Below the pieces are notes generated by a model. It saw only the letters and a program-made list of their open reading frames with translations. It was not told the DNA's origin and did no database searches. This document shows, piece by piece, positions 47,707 to 55,466 of a DNA stretch of 64,000 nucleotides (positions are counted from its first letter, which is position 1; each line of letters begins with the position of its first letter). Source of the DNA: JBQTIY01 sp052387675 (lineage in GTDB: Bacteria; Planctomycetota; B15-G4); NCBI GenBank assembly GCA_052387675.1, contig JBQTIY010000010.1:248001-312000 (forward strand), written 5' to 3'. The translations under genes and the position numbers were made by a program.

Positions 47707-49170
47707 CTACGGCGCCGGCAGCACGAAGATTGTCGCGATGAGCAGTGTCATGGCCGCCAAGGTTCCCCAAAGTGCGCGCTGACTGCGGGCCGCATCGACG
47801 GCGGGCTGGTCTGGAGTGCGGCCGAAGAAGCGAGACAGCAGCAGCGACACCGCCAATCCCGCAAAGGGAGCGACGAAGGGAAATGCTCCGTGACGGTAGC
47901 GCGGCGCCGAGACCGTGAGCATGGCCGTGACGACGATGGCCAAGCACATGAGCAAGGTCGTGGTCTTGAGCAAGCCGGGCGGAGCGGCGAAGAGCCCGCC
48001 GATGGCCAAACTAAAGAGCAGCACGGCGCCCAAGCCGCACACGATCTGGACCCAGCGTCCGATGGTGCCGGCTGGCAGCACCCAGGCGCCGCGATACAAG
48101 GCGAAATTGCTGCTGGCATCCAGGAGAGTCGGGTCGCCCCAGCGCGCCACGAACCAGCCCGGCAGCATGACGTCTGGACCTAGCACGATGCGCAGTCGAA
48201 TGAGCGCTCGTTCGAGAGTGAGCAAGGGGTAGTCGCTCCACGACTCCCAGAAAACTCGCCGCGAGAGGTCGACCTTGTCCTTGATGGTCGCGGCCTTGCG
48301 CCACATCCGGAACCCATCGACGCCCGGCGGAGCGTTGTCCACCGCCATGGCGTAGTCGCCGAAACTGCCGGATGGAATGAACCGGCCATGCTGCTGGTGG
48401 TTGTGCAAGCCCCACGGCAAGGTGATGAGCAGAGCCATGCCGCCGACCACCGCCGCGCGCCCCAGGCGCGTCAGCCAGGGCGTCCCGCGCTGGATGAGCA
48501 GCGCGCCGCAGACAACGACCGTCGTCGGCAGCAGCAGCTCCTTGATGAGGATGCCGAGGCCGAGGACCACACCGAGCAGCGCAACTTGGAGCCACTCACG
48601 GAGCAGCGAATCGCGGCCCGAGCCGCGGAGGCGGTCGAGTGGTTCCAGGGCCAGCAGAGCTGCCGCAGCCATGAGACAGGCCGGCGTCTCTGCCATGATC
48701 ACGCCCGAAGTGAAGAGGATGGCCTGGGGGTAGATGGCATAAAGCCAGCCGGTCGCGGCCGCGGCCGTCACGCCGAAGCGCCGGCGCGTCACCGCCATGA
48801 GCAGCGCGCAGGCGCCGAGGTCCATGGCGATCTGAATGAGAAAGACGCCGGGATAGGGATCGAGATTGTAGAGCGTGAGATCCACATCACTGCCCGGCCC
48901 GGTTTCGGGCGGCGGCAGAGCGGGTTTGAAGGTGGGCTCCTCGTTCCAGCGCAAGCCCGGCGCCAGCAGGACGCGATGGAGCGGTGGACGCACGCCCGAG
49001 GCCAGCCAGTCAAAGTTGCCTGTCTTCTGATAGACGCGTGCCAGATAGAGATAGCCGTTGCTGTCGCCGATCTGTGGCAGTTCGTCACCGAGCGGCAGCG
49101 CGGCCAAGCGCAGAGCGAGGGCGGCCACGAGCGGCCAGAGGCAGGCCCCGCGCCAATTCGCCGCGCTCAC
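47707..49170 (-). CDS. Membrane glycosyltransferase, GT39/ArnT-like
   Basis: 487 residues from a GTG overlapping the ygiQ stop (GTGA). About ten hydrophobic helices are visible. The first loop has the acidic segment PQIGDSNGYLYLARVYQKTG, and a later one has AETPACLMAAAALLALEPL. This layout matches the polyprenyl-phosphate-dependent mannosyl/arabinosyl transferases (PMT/ArnT superfamily), which move a sugar from a lipid carrier to lipid A, protein or glycan on the periplasmic side. The facing GT2 gene fits envelope glycan synthesis. Substrate unknown. Confidence 0.75.
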   Translation of the reverse strand: MSAANWRGACLWPLVAALALRLAALPLGDELPQIGDSNGYLYLARVYQKTGNFDWLASGVRPPLHRVLLAPGLRWNEEPTFKPALPPPETGPGSDVDLTLYNLDPYPGVFLIQIAMDLGACALLMAVTRRRFGVTAAAATGWLYAIYPQAILFTSGVIMAETPACLMAAAALLALEPLDRLRGSGRDSLLREWLQVALLGVVLGLGILIKELLLPTTVVVCGALLIQRGTPWLTRLGRAAVVGGMALLITLPWGLHNHQQHGRFIPSGSFGDYAMAVDNAPPGVDGFRMWRKAATIKDKVDLSRRVFWESWSDYPLLTLERALIRLRIVLGPDVMLPGWFVARWGDPTLLDASSNFALYRGAWVLPAGTIGRWVQIVCGLGAVLLFSLAIGGLFAAPPGLLKTTTLLMCLAIVVTAMLTVSAPRYRHGAFPFVAPFAGLAVSLLLSRFFGRTPDQPAVDAARSQRALWGTLAAMTLLIATIFVLPAP

Positions 49171-51119
49171 GGGGCTTGTTCCGGCCGGGGCGGCCGCTCC
49201 TGCGGGTCAAGCAGGCCGCGTTCATGGACGAAGCGGCCAAAGTCGCCGCTGCGTCGCTGCGCGCGCGCTTCGACCGCCTCGCGAGGCGGCGTCGGCTTGA
49301 TCAGGCACTGCGGCCCGTGGCCGATGAGGTCCTCACGGCCCGCCTCGCGCAGGGCCTGCTCGACTTCGAACCAATTTTCCGGCTTGAAGAACTGCATGAG
49401 CGCGCGCTGCAAGCGCCGATCTTTGAGTTTGCGCTGGACTGGCAGGGGCTGCAGCGTGTGCGGGTCGAGGCCCGTGTACCAGGCCGACGTCGCGAGGTCC
49501 ATTGGCGCTGGAATGAAGTCTTGCACTTGCCGGGGCCGGTAGCCGGCCGCCTTGAGGAAGAGTGCCAGTTCGATCATGTCGCTGAGGTCGCTGCCCGGAT
49601 GCCCCGCAATGAAGTAGGGCACCAGATACTGTTCCTTGCCGACCTCTCGGCTGGCCTTTTGGAACCCGGCAGCGAAGGCTTCGAAACTCTCCTGCGGCGG
49701 CTTCTTCATCGCGGCCAGCACGCGGGCACTGACATGTTCTGGCGCCACCTTCAGGTGGCCGCTCACGTGGTGCTGCGCCAGTTCGCGCAGGTACTCAGGC
49801 GAGCGCGCCGCGAGATCCATGCGAACACCCGAGGCAATGAAAACATGCCGGACACCAGGCCGCGCGCGCGCACCGCGCATGAGCTTGATCAGGGGGCCGT
49901 GATCGGTGCCGAGGTGGCGGCACACGCTGGGGTAGACGCACGAGAGGCGCCGGCACTGCGCTTCGACTTGCGGCGACTCGCAGCGCATCTGGTACATGTT
50001 GGCGGTCGGACCGCCAAGGTCGCTGACCTGGCCCTTGCTGGCCGGATCGGCGGCGATGGCGTCCACTTCGCGCAGCACGGATTCGGCGCTGCGTGACTGG
50101 ATGACGCGCCCTTGATGCGTCGTGATCGAACAGAAGGAGCAGCCCGCGAAGCAGCCGCGCAGGATCGTCACGCTCTGCGCGATCATGGCCTCGGCAGGAA
50201 TGGGCTCCCGATACGAGGGGTGGGCATGGCGCGTGAACGGGCGGTCATACAGCGCGTCCATCTCGGCCTGCGAGAGCGGCAGGCCGGGCGGGTTTTGCAC
50301 GGCCAGTCGCGGGCCGTGGGCCTGCACCAGTCGGCGCGCATTGAAGGGATTGGATTCGCGATGGATCAGCCGCGTGGCGAGCGAGAAGGCCAGCTTGTCC
50401 TGACGCACCTCCTCGAAGGACGGCAGCCTGACCGTGGCCGCATCCGGACCGTCCTCGCAGGCTTGGCGGGGATCTGGCGTGCCGGACGAGCGCATGCACT
50501 CAGCAAACTCGGGCAGGTTCTCGCTCGCGCCGAGCAGATAGGCCGTGCCGCGGATGTTGCGCAGGCTCTTCACGGGCTCGCCCGCCGCGAGGCGCTGCGC
50601 AATCTCCACCACGGCGCGTTCACCCATACCGAAAACGATCAGGTCGGCTTTGCTCGAGACGAGCATCGAAGGATTGACGGTCTCGGACCAGTAGTCGTAG
50701 TGCGCCAGCCGGCGCAGGGAGGCCTCGACGCCGCCCGCGATGACCGGAATGCCGGGCCCGGCTTCTCGGCAGCGCTGGCTGTAAACGTTTGTGGCGCGAT
50801 CGGGGCGCGCGCCGGCGCGCCCCCCGGGCGTGTAGGCAACCTCACAGCGCGGCAGCCGATTGGCCGGGTAGTGGTTGATCATCGAGTCCATGTTCCCGGC
50901 GGAGATGCCGAAGAACAGGCGCGGCAGTCCGAGCGAGGCGAAGGGCGCCGCGCTGCGCCAGTCCGGCTGCGCCAGGATGGCCACACGGAAGCCGGCGGCC
51001 TCCAGCGTCCGGCCGATGAGCGCTGCCGCGAACGAGGGATGATCGACGTAGGCATCGCCCGACACGAGGACAATGTCCGGACGGTCCCAGCCGAGAGCCT
51101 GGATCTCGGCGCGCGACAT
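49167..51119 (-). CDS. ygiQ: YgiQ-family radical SAM protein
   Basis: 650 residues from ATG 51119. The same frame runs on through rpmH but is non-coding there. Marks are IVLVSGDAYVDHPSF at the N-terminus, a cobalamin-binding-like domain with FFGISAGNMDSMINHYPANR, IPVIAGGVEASLRRLAHYDYWS, and the 4Fe-4S motif CFAGCSFC (Cys323, Cys327, Cys330). The C-terminal region has HVSGHLKVAPEHVS and YFIAGHPGSDLSDMIELALFLK. YgiQ proteins are widespread; their substrate is not established. The gene lies 65 bases after rpmH. Confidence 0.93.
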   Translation of the reverse strand: MSRAEIQALGWDRPDIVLVSGDAYVDHPSFAAALIGRTLEAAGFRVAILAQPDWRSAAPFASLGLPRLFFGISAGNMDSMINHYPANRLPRCEVAYTPGGRAGARPDRATNVYSQRCREAGPGIPVIAGGVEASLRRLAHYDYWSETVNPSMLVSSKADLIVFGMGERAVVEIAQRLAAGEPVKSLRNIRGTAYLLGASENLPEFAECMRSSGTPDPRQACEDGPDAATVRLPSFEEVRQDKLAFSLATRLIHRESNPFNARRLVQAHGPRLAVQNPPGLPLSQAEMDALYDRPFTRHAHPSYREPIPAEAMIAQSVTILRGCFAGCSFCSITTHQGRVIQSRSAESVLREVDAIAADPASKGQVSDLGGPTANMYQMRCESPQVEAQCRRLSCVYPSVCRHLGTDHGPLIKLMRGARARPGVRHVFIASGVRMDLAARSPEYLRELAQHHVSGHLKVAPEHVSARVLAAMKKPPQESFEAFAAGFQKASREVGKEQYLVPYFIAGHPGSDLSDMIELALFLKAAGYRPRQVQDFIPAPMDLATSAWYTGLDPHTLQPLPVQRKLKDRRLQRALMQFFKPENWFEVEQALREAGREDLIGHGPQCLIKPTPPREAVEARAQRRSGDFGRFVHERGLLDPQERPPRPEQAP

Positions 51120-51149
51120 CGGCAGCACCGACGTGCGCTGGCTAGGTGA

Positions 51150-51165
51150 CGCCGCGTTGGCGGCG
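51150..51165. terminator. Hairpin between rpmH and ygiQ
   Basis: CGCCGC-GTTG-GCGGCG (plus strand) is a perfect 6-bp stem, 19 bases after the rpmH stop on the reverse strand. No U-tract. It could weaken read-through into ygiQ. Confidence 0.35.
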
Positions 51166-51184
51166 CGGCGCGGGCCGGTGGGCC

Positions 51185-51316
51185 TCAGGCCGCTGGCCGG
51201 CGTCCACGAGCGCGGCGACGCCGGACGACCTTGCGACCGCCGGCGGTCTTCATGCGCGTGCGGAACCCTGTCTTGCGGCCGCGCTTGGTGTTGCTCGAAC
51301 GAATCTTGGTGTGCAT
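51185..51316 (-). CDS. rpmH: 50S ribosomal protein bL34
   Basis: 43 residues, very basic. The reverse-strand frame reads MHTKIRSSNTKRGRKTGF, then RTRMKTAGGRKVVRRRRARG and ends RRPAA. This is the bL34 pattern of a short N-terminus, the KR-x-R-K-x-GFRxRM core, then GGRKVxxRRRxxGR. The initiator ATG at 51316 lies 8 bases after TAGAAT. bL34 is the smallest large-subunit protein of most bacteria and is usually followed by rnpA and yidC near the origin; here neither is present, and ygiQ follows instead. Confidence 0.93.
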   Translation of the reverse strand: MHTKIRSSNTKRGRKTGFRTRMKTAGGRKVVRRRRARGRRPAA

Positions 51317-51324
51317 AGCGGCGC

Positions 51325-51330
51325 ATTCTA
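51325..51330 (-). promoter_or_regulatory. -10 element of rpmH
   Basis: TAGAAT (in CCTAGAAT) on the reverse strand, 8 bases before the rpmH ATG and without a Shine-Dalgarno, predicting a leaderless mRNA. It overlaps the stop codon region of the pseudouridine synthase gene. Confidence 0.55.
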
Positions 51331-52266
51331 GGCTCCGGGCCGCAGGCGCCGCAACTGCGCCAGCAGCACAGACCAGTCCTCAGGCAGCGGCGCGGTCACA
51401 ACGAGCGGTCCGTGCACGAAGCGCTCGGCATGCAGGGCCGGGCGCGCCAGCAGCGGCCGTTCCGGGCGGCCGCGCTTGGCCACATAGTCCGCCTTGAGGG
51501 CGGAGAGCAGGAGGCGGTCTTCCTCGCCGTAGAGCGCATCACAGAGCGCCGGCCAGCCCAGAGCGGCCAGATGGGCGCGCACCTGATGACTCCGGCCGCG
51601 GCCTTCGGGCCACACTCGGAGGATTGCGAAGCCCCGCAGGCGTTCCTCGACTTTCCAGCAGGTGCTGGCCGGAGCGCCGTGCTCGGGATCGGGCTCCAGT
51701 CGGTTGGCGCCGCGGTGCCGCTTGCCCAGCGCCACGTCGACACGGCCCTCATCCTCCATGAGTGCGCTGCGCACGATCGTCAAGTACTCCACGCGGGCCG
51801 AGCAGGCATCGAAGGCGGCATCCAGATCGGCCTCATGGGCCTTGCCCAGCGCCGCGACGACCACTCCCGAAGTTTCCTTGTCGAGCGGATGCACAGGACG
51901 AAGGCCCGCGAAGCGGGCCCGCAGCAGTTCAACCGCCGAGCCGCTGCCGCCGCGGCGCCCCTCGCCGAAGGCCATGCCGCTGGGCTTGTTGGCGACGACG
52001 AGGTGGGGGGCCTCGTAGAGCACGGCCAGAGTCGGCGCGGCCGGCCGCGTCAGTTCTTCGGCATCGAGCAGCAGTTCGACAAGATCGCCCAGACGCAGTG
52101 TCGTCCCCGCAGAGACTGGCTGGCCGTTGAGCCGGACCTGCCCTTGCCGCGTGGCGGCGAGCATGCGCTTTCTGTCCAGCGGCCCGGCGACGGCATCCAG
52201 GAAATCGAAGAGCGAGAGTCCCTTGTGTTCCCGGCAAACTTCGAAGTGCTGTGCTAACTCGTCCAT
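51328..52266 (-). CDS. RluA-family pseudouridine synthase with S4 domain
   Basis: 312 residues. An S4 RNA-binding domain (about residues 17-75, LFDFLDAVAGPLDRKRMLAATRQGQVRLNG) is followed by the RluA-type catalytic domain. It isomerises uridine to pseudouridine in rRNA or tRNA. The active-site motif, normally HRLDxxTSG, reads HPLDKETSG (Asp129 kept, Arg replaced by Pro127). Further marks are LVVANKPSGMAFG and GRSHQVRAHLAALGWP (normally G-R-x-HQIR-x-H). The Arg loss could alter activity. Target base unknown. Confidence 0.85.
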   Translation of the reverse strand: MDELAQHFEVCREHKGLSLFDFLDAVAGPLDRKRMLAATRQGQVRLNGQPVSAGTTLRLGDLVELLLDAEELTRPAAPTLAVLYEAPHLVVANKPSGMAFGEGRRGGSGSAVELLRARFAGLRPVHPLDKETSGVVVAALGKAHEADLDAAFDACSARVEYLTIVRSALMEDEGRVDVALGKRHRGANRLEPDPEHGAPASTCWKVEERLRGFAILRVWPEGRGRSHQVRAHLAALGWPALCDALYGEEDRLLLSALKADYVAKRGRPERPLLARPALHAERFVHGPLVVTAPLPEDWSVLLAQLRRLRPGA

Positions 52267-52302
52267 GCGCCGCCTTCGCGCACTTGGCGCGTTGCGCGCG
52301 GC

Positions 52303-52308
52303 AGTCTA
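52303..52308 (-). promoter_or_regulatory. -10-like element of the pseudouridine synthase gene
   Basis: TAGACT (in GCTAGACT) on the reverse strand, 36 bases before the ATG. An AAGGCGG stretch lies between as a possible ribosome site. Confidence 0.3.
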
Positions 52309-52326
52309 GCAGAGCAGGGGGCGCCC

Positions 52327-54168
52327 CTAGTTGATGTCGAAGGGAAAGACGTTGCTCAGGCCGGAGACACCGGGGCCGGGTCCCACCAGCAGCGCCTGGT
52401 TCCACAACGTGAGCCCCGAGAGCGCCGGCTCCTGCGGCAGCGTGAGATTCCAATGCGCGGCACCGTGTGGGTCGAGCGGCACAGGAATGAACAGCAGCGG
52501 CGGAGTCAGTTCGATGAAGAGCAGGTTGCCCGAGGCGAAGGGCGTGAGTCCCGGCGTGAGGGCCACGATCAGCCAGGCCATTGGCGTGCCCGGCGGCGCC
52601 TGTAGTGCGAGTTCGACGGGGCTGCCGGGTGCGGCCGGATCGGGCAGCAGGCTGAGCTCGGCCTGCCAGGGCTGGATGAGTGCTATCGCGTCGACAACTC
52701 CTTGCGCGGGGACCGTGACAAGCAGGGCGCCGTCGGCGGGCGCGATATCGAAGCCTGGCAACACGGCGCCCGTCGTCGCGTGCAGCAGGGCGCCGACGGG
52801 CCGGTCGCCGTTCGTGAGTCGCAGGCGATAGCCGTCGTGATCGGCGGATGTGCTCCGCAGTCTCAGGCTCGTGGCCGCGCCGAATCCGGCCTGATCCAAG
52901 GCCACCTGGACTTCCAGCGCGTTCTCGATGTCCAGAATGTCTATCTGACCGCCGGCGACATCCGCCTCTCCGACGATCCAGCTGAAGGCCCCGGCTTGCC
53001 GTGGTTCGACCCGAGCCCAAGAGACTGCTGCCGGGCCATCGAGCTGGCCGAGGAAGCTGGCTGGGTGGCGCTGAGCGGAGTGCGGCTCCAGAAAGGCGAA
53101 GAGTTCCGCTTCGTCGAGCACGGCCCAGGAGTGCGTGGCCGGCTGACCAGTGAGGGGATTGAGCGTGCCGCTCACCGTGCGTGTCTGGACGACGCCGCCT
53201 GCAGCAGTGAGCAGCCCGGCCATGACGAGGCTCTGCGGCGGAAGGTACGTGATCGTGTCGCCCGTATCCCAACTCAGGTAAGTGGGTGTGGCGTGGAGGT
53301 TGCGCGCCATGGCCCCGAGGTCCAAGTGCAGGCCGGGCAGTGGCGGATAACTCAGGGGGTCGTGGAAGAGCGCGCTGCTGCGCTGGTAGGGAAAGAGCGA
53401 CAATCCTGGCGGGCCGCCAAAGTTCCAGGAACTGTTCATCCAGGTCTGGATGGCCGGCTCAAGCAGCCAGGTCATGGTCCAGTCGAAGGATCCAGAGACG
53501 CAGCCGATCGCTGCGATCATGAGGTCGTCAGGGTCGCGATGCCGTGCGGCGAAGTTCGCCACCACGCCGGCACCCATGGAGAATCCCACGAGATAGATCC
53601 GTTCCGGATCGATGCGGAATTGCTCCAGCATGAAGCGCAGCGCGGCCTCAGCGTTTTGCTGGCTCACGGGCGGACCGAAGAGCTTGTCGTCAATGCCTGT
53701 GACCGAGAGAAAGGCCCAGCCCTTGGATTCGCAATGCTCGTCGAGCGTCGTCTGCAGCGCCACGCTGCCGGCTGAGTTGCCGAAGCCGTGCCAGGCCATG
53801 AGCAGCGGGATGGGTGTGCCATGCGGCGCGTAGCTGGTGGGGAGTTGATACTGGATCGGCTCGGCCATGCCCGTGCCGGTGGAACTGGCCGGGAGCGTGT
53901 AGTTGACGAGCACTGGCGTCGAAGCAGAGCCAGCCGCCGCTGACTTCGGAAAGTCCTTGGCTGCCGGCCGAACCTCAAGTCGGTCCGCGAAGAGCATCGA
54001 GGAGCGCGGGCTATCGGCCTTCAGCTTGGGGAGTGCCGGCAGGTTGACCTTGCCCTGCTGGACGGCCGGAGGTTTGGCGGGCTGAGACGGCACCTGGGCC
54101 AGCGCCGGCGTCGCCGCGAGGAGCAGGGCACAGCCCAAGCTCGCGACGTCATGACAGAGTCCACCCAT
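52327..54168 (-). CDS. Secreted alpha/beta-hydrolase (PHB-depolymerase/feruloyl-esterase-like), paralogue B
   Basis: 613 residues with a signal peptide (LGCALLLAATPALAQ). The first half is an alpha/beta-hydrolase of the PHB-depolymerase group: oxyanion-type HGFGNSAGS, then GIDDKLFGPPVSQQN and the nucleophile elbow VGFSMGAG (Ser197). The catalytic His may lie in the GQPATHSWAVLDE region. The second half is a beta-rich C-terminal domain of unknown role. It is a clear paralogue of the protein at 57289-59142: same order, GFSMG, FAARHR, LMIAAIG and RQAGAFS segments. Probably an extracellular esterase; substrate unknown. Confidence 0.8.
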   Translation of the reverse strand: MGGLCHDVASLGCALLLAATPALAQVPSQPAKPPAVQQGKVNLPALPKLKADSPRSSMLFADRLEVRPAAKDFPKSAAAGSASTPVLVNYTLPASSTGTGMAEPIQYQLPTSYAPHGTPIPLLMAWHGFGNSAGSVALQTTLDEHCESKGWAFLSVTGIDDKLFGPPVSQQNAEAALRFMLEQFRIDPERIYLVGFSMGAGVVANFAARHRDPDDLMIAAIGCVSGSFDWTMTWLLEPAIQTWMNSSWNFGGPPGLSLFPYQRSSALFHDPLSYPPLPGLHLDLGAMARNLHATPTYLSWDTGDTITYLPPQSLVMAGLLTAAGGVVQTRTVSGTLNPLTGQPATHSWAVLDEAELFAFLEPHSAQRHPASFLGQLDGPAAVSWARVEPRQAGAFSWIVGEADVAGGQIDILDIENALEVQVALDQAGFGAATSLRLRSTSADHDGYRLRLTNGDRPVGALLHATTGAVLPGFDIAPADGALLVTVPAQGVVDAIALIQPWQAELSLLPDPAAPGSPVELALQAPPGTPMAWLIVALTPGLTPFASGNLLFIELTPPLLFIPVPLDPHGAAHWNLTLPQEPALSGLTLWNQALLVGPGPGVSGLSNVFPFDIN

Positions 54169-54212
54169 GCTCGCCAGGATCGGCGGATAAAGGGGTCAGG
54201 CTTGAGCCGGCC

Positions 54213-55466
54213 TCAGGGAGGTGCGAGGAGCCCGGCGGCCTCAGCCGCCTGCTGCTCCCGCTCGAGCCTGGCCAAGGTCGGACGAAGTCCGGTCGGGTCG
54301 TCGGGTCGGGCCGCGAGCAGAGCGCGCAGATGCGGAATCGCCCGCAGAGCGATGAGCGGATCACCCCATTCGTCGTAGATGCGTACGAGCAGCAGATGCG
54401 CGCGAGCCAGGTCGCCGGGGTCTGTGGCATGTTCTAGGGCGCGTTCCAGTTCGAGCACGCCGCGCTCTCGGTCGCCCTGCTGGCTCAGCATGCGCCCGTA
54501 ATTGATGCGAGCCGGATGGTAGTCGGGGTCGGCGCTCACGGCGCGGCGAAAGAACTCCAGCGCCTCGGGCAGACGCCGCTGCTCGGCTCGCACGAAGCCG
54601 AGGTTGTCGAGCGCTTTGGCATGCTCTGGACGCTGGCTAACGACATGCAGCAAAGCCGATTCGGCCTGGGCGAGCAGAGCCGGGTCAGCGCCCCTGCGTG
54701 TGTAGAGATTGAGATAGGCGGTGCCGACGCCATAGGCGGCCTCCCAGTCCTGCGGGTCGTTGCGCAGGCGCGCTCGGTAACTCTCCAGAAAGCCGTGCAG
54801 TGCCGAGAGTTCACGTCCGAGTTCCTGCTGCCGCTGGGCTTCGGCGGCGCCTTCAGCGCCCCGGCCGGCTGCGACCTGGCTCAGCCCATGGTGCGCTTCG
54901 GCGGCCAGCGGGCCGAAGGGGTCGAGTTGCAGATAGTCGCGAAAGGCGCGCTGCGCGACTTCGTCCTCGTCCTGCAGCAGAGCTAGGCGGCCGGCGAGAA
55001 GGAGACTCAGGGGAAAGCTTGGCGCGTATTGGCGTGCTTTGCTGAGGTGCTCAGCGGCCTTTTCCAGGCGGCCGGCCTCCAGGAGCTGACGAGCGTAGAG
55101 CGCATGCCCGAAGCCGTTGCCCGGGTGCGCCCGGAGTTCTTCCAGCCAGGCCAGCTCAGCGAGTTCGAGTCGGCCCAGGTCGGAGAGTGCCAGAGCCCGG
55201 TAGTGCCCGGCGCCAGCCGGCAGCTGGCCCGTGCGCTCCAGTTCATCCAGCAGCTGCAGCGCGCCTTCCGCTTGCCCGGCGGCCAGCGCCTCGATCACGG
55301 CGGGCATTTGCTCGCCTGCCGACTTGGGATCGTAGGGCGTGAAGAGCCGAGGCGCTTCGTCGCCGCAAGCACAGATGAGCCCTGCCAGGACGAGGGCCAT
55401 GAGTCGCTGGCCTCGGCTGGCAAGACCTCGCGCTGGGAAGCAGGATTGAAAGACGGCAAGCATCAT
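54213..55466 (-). CDS. TPR-repeat lipoprotein next to CRTAC1
   Basis: 417 residues. A signal region ends in LMALVLAGLICAC, with the lipobox Cys near residue 34. The mature part is a chain of tetratricopeptide helices (GHALYARQLLEAGRLEKAAEHLSKA, KALDNLGFVRAEQRRLPEALEFFRRAV, ARINYGRMLSQQGDRERGVLELERAL). CRTAC1 and TPR genes are frequent neighbours in Planctomycetota-like and Acidobacteria-like genomes, and here the ATG directly follows the CRTAC1 stop. The pair probably works together in the envelope. Confidence 0.85.
   Translation of the reverse strand: MMLAVFQSCFPARGLASRGQRLMALVLAGLICACGDEAPRLFTPYDPKSAGEQMPAVIEALAAGQAEGALQLLDELERTGQLPAGAGHYRALALSDLGRLELAELAWLEELRAHPGNGFGHALYARQLLEAGRLEKAAEHLSKARQYAPSFPLSLLLAGRLALLQDEDEVAQRAFRDYLQLDPFGPLAAEAHHGLSQVAAGRGAEGAAEAQRQQELGRELSALHGFLESYRARLRNDPQDWEAAYGVGTAYLNLYTRRGADPALLAQAESALLHVVSQRPEHAKALDNLGFVRAEQRRLPEALEFFRRAVSADPDYHPARINYGRMLSQQGDRERGVLELERALEHATDPGDLARAHLLLVRIYDEWGDPLIALRAIPHLRALLAARPDDPTGLRPTLARLEREQQAAEAAGLLAPP

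Noticed and set aside
48388..49542. A 384-codon forward open frame over the GT39-like gene and ygiQ
   Set aside because: Low-complexity Arg/Gln text, no start context; the reverse genes are well supported.
51120..51326. Upstream extension of ygiQ to 51326
   Set aside because: It would run through rpmH in another frame, and the extra 69 residues are Arg/Pro-rich and unlike YgiQ N-termini. ATG 51119 gives the normal family start.
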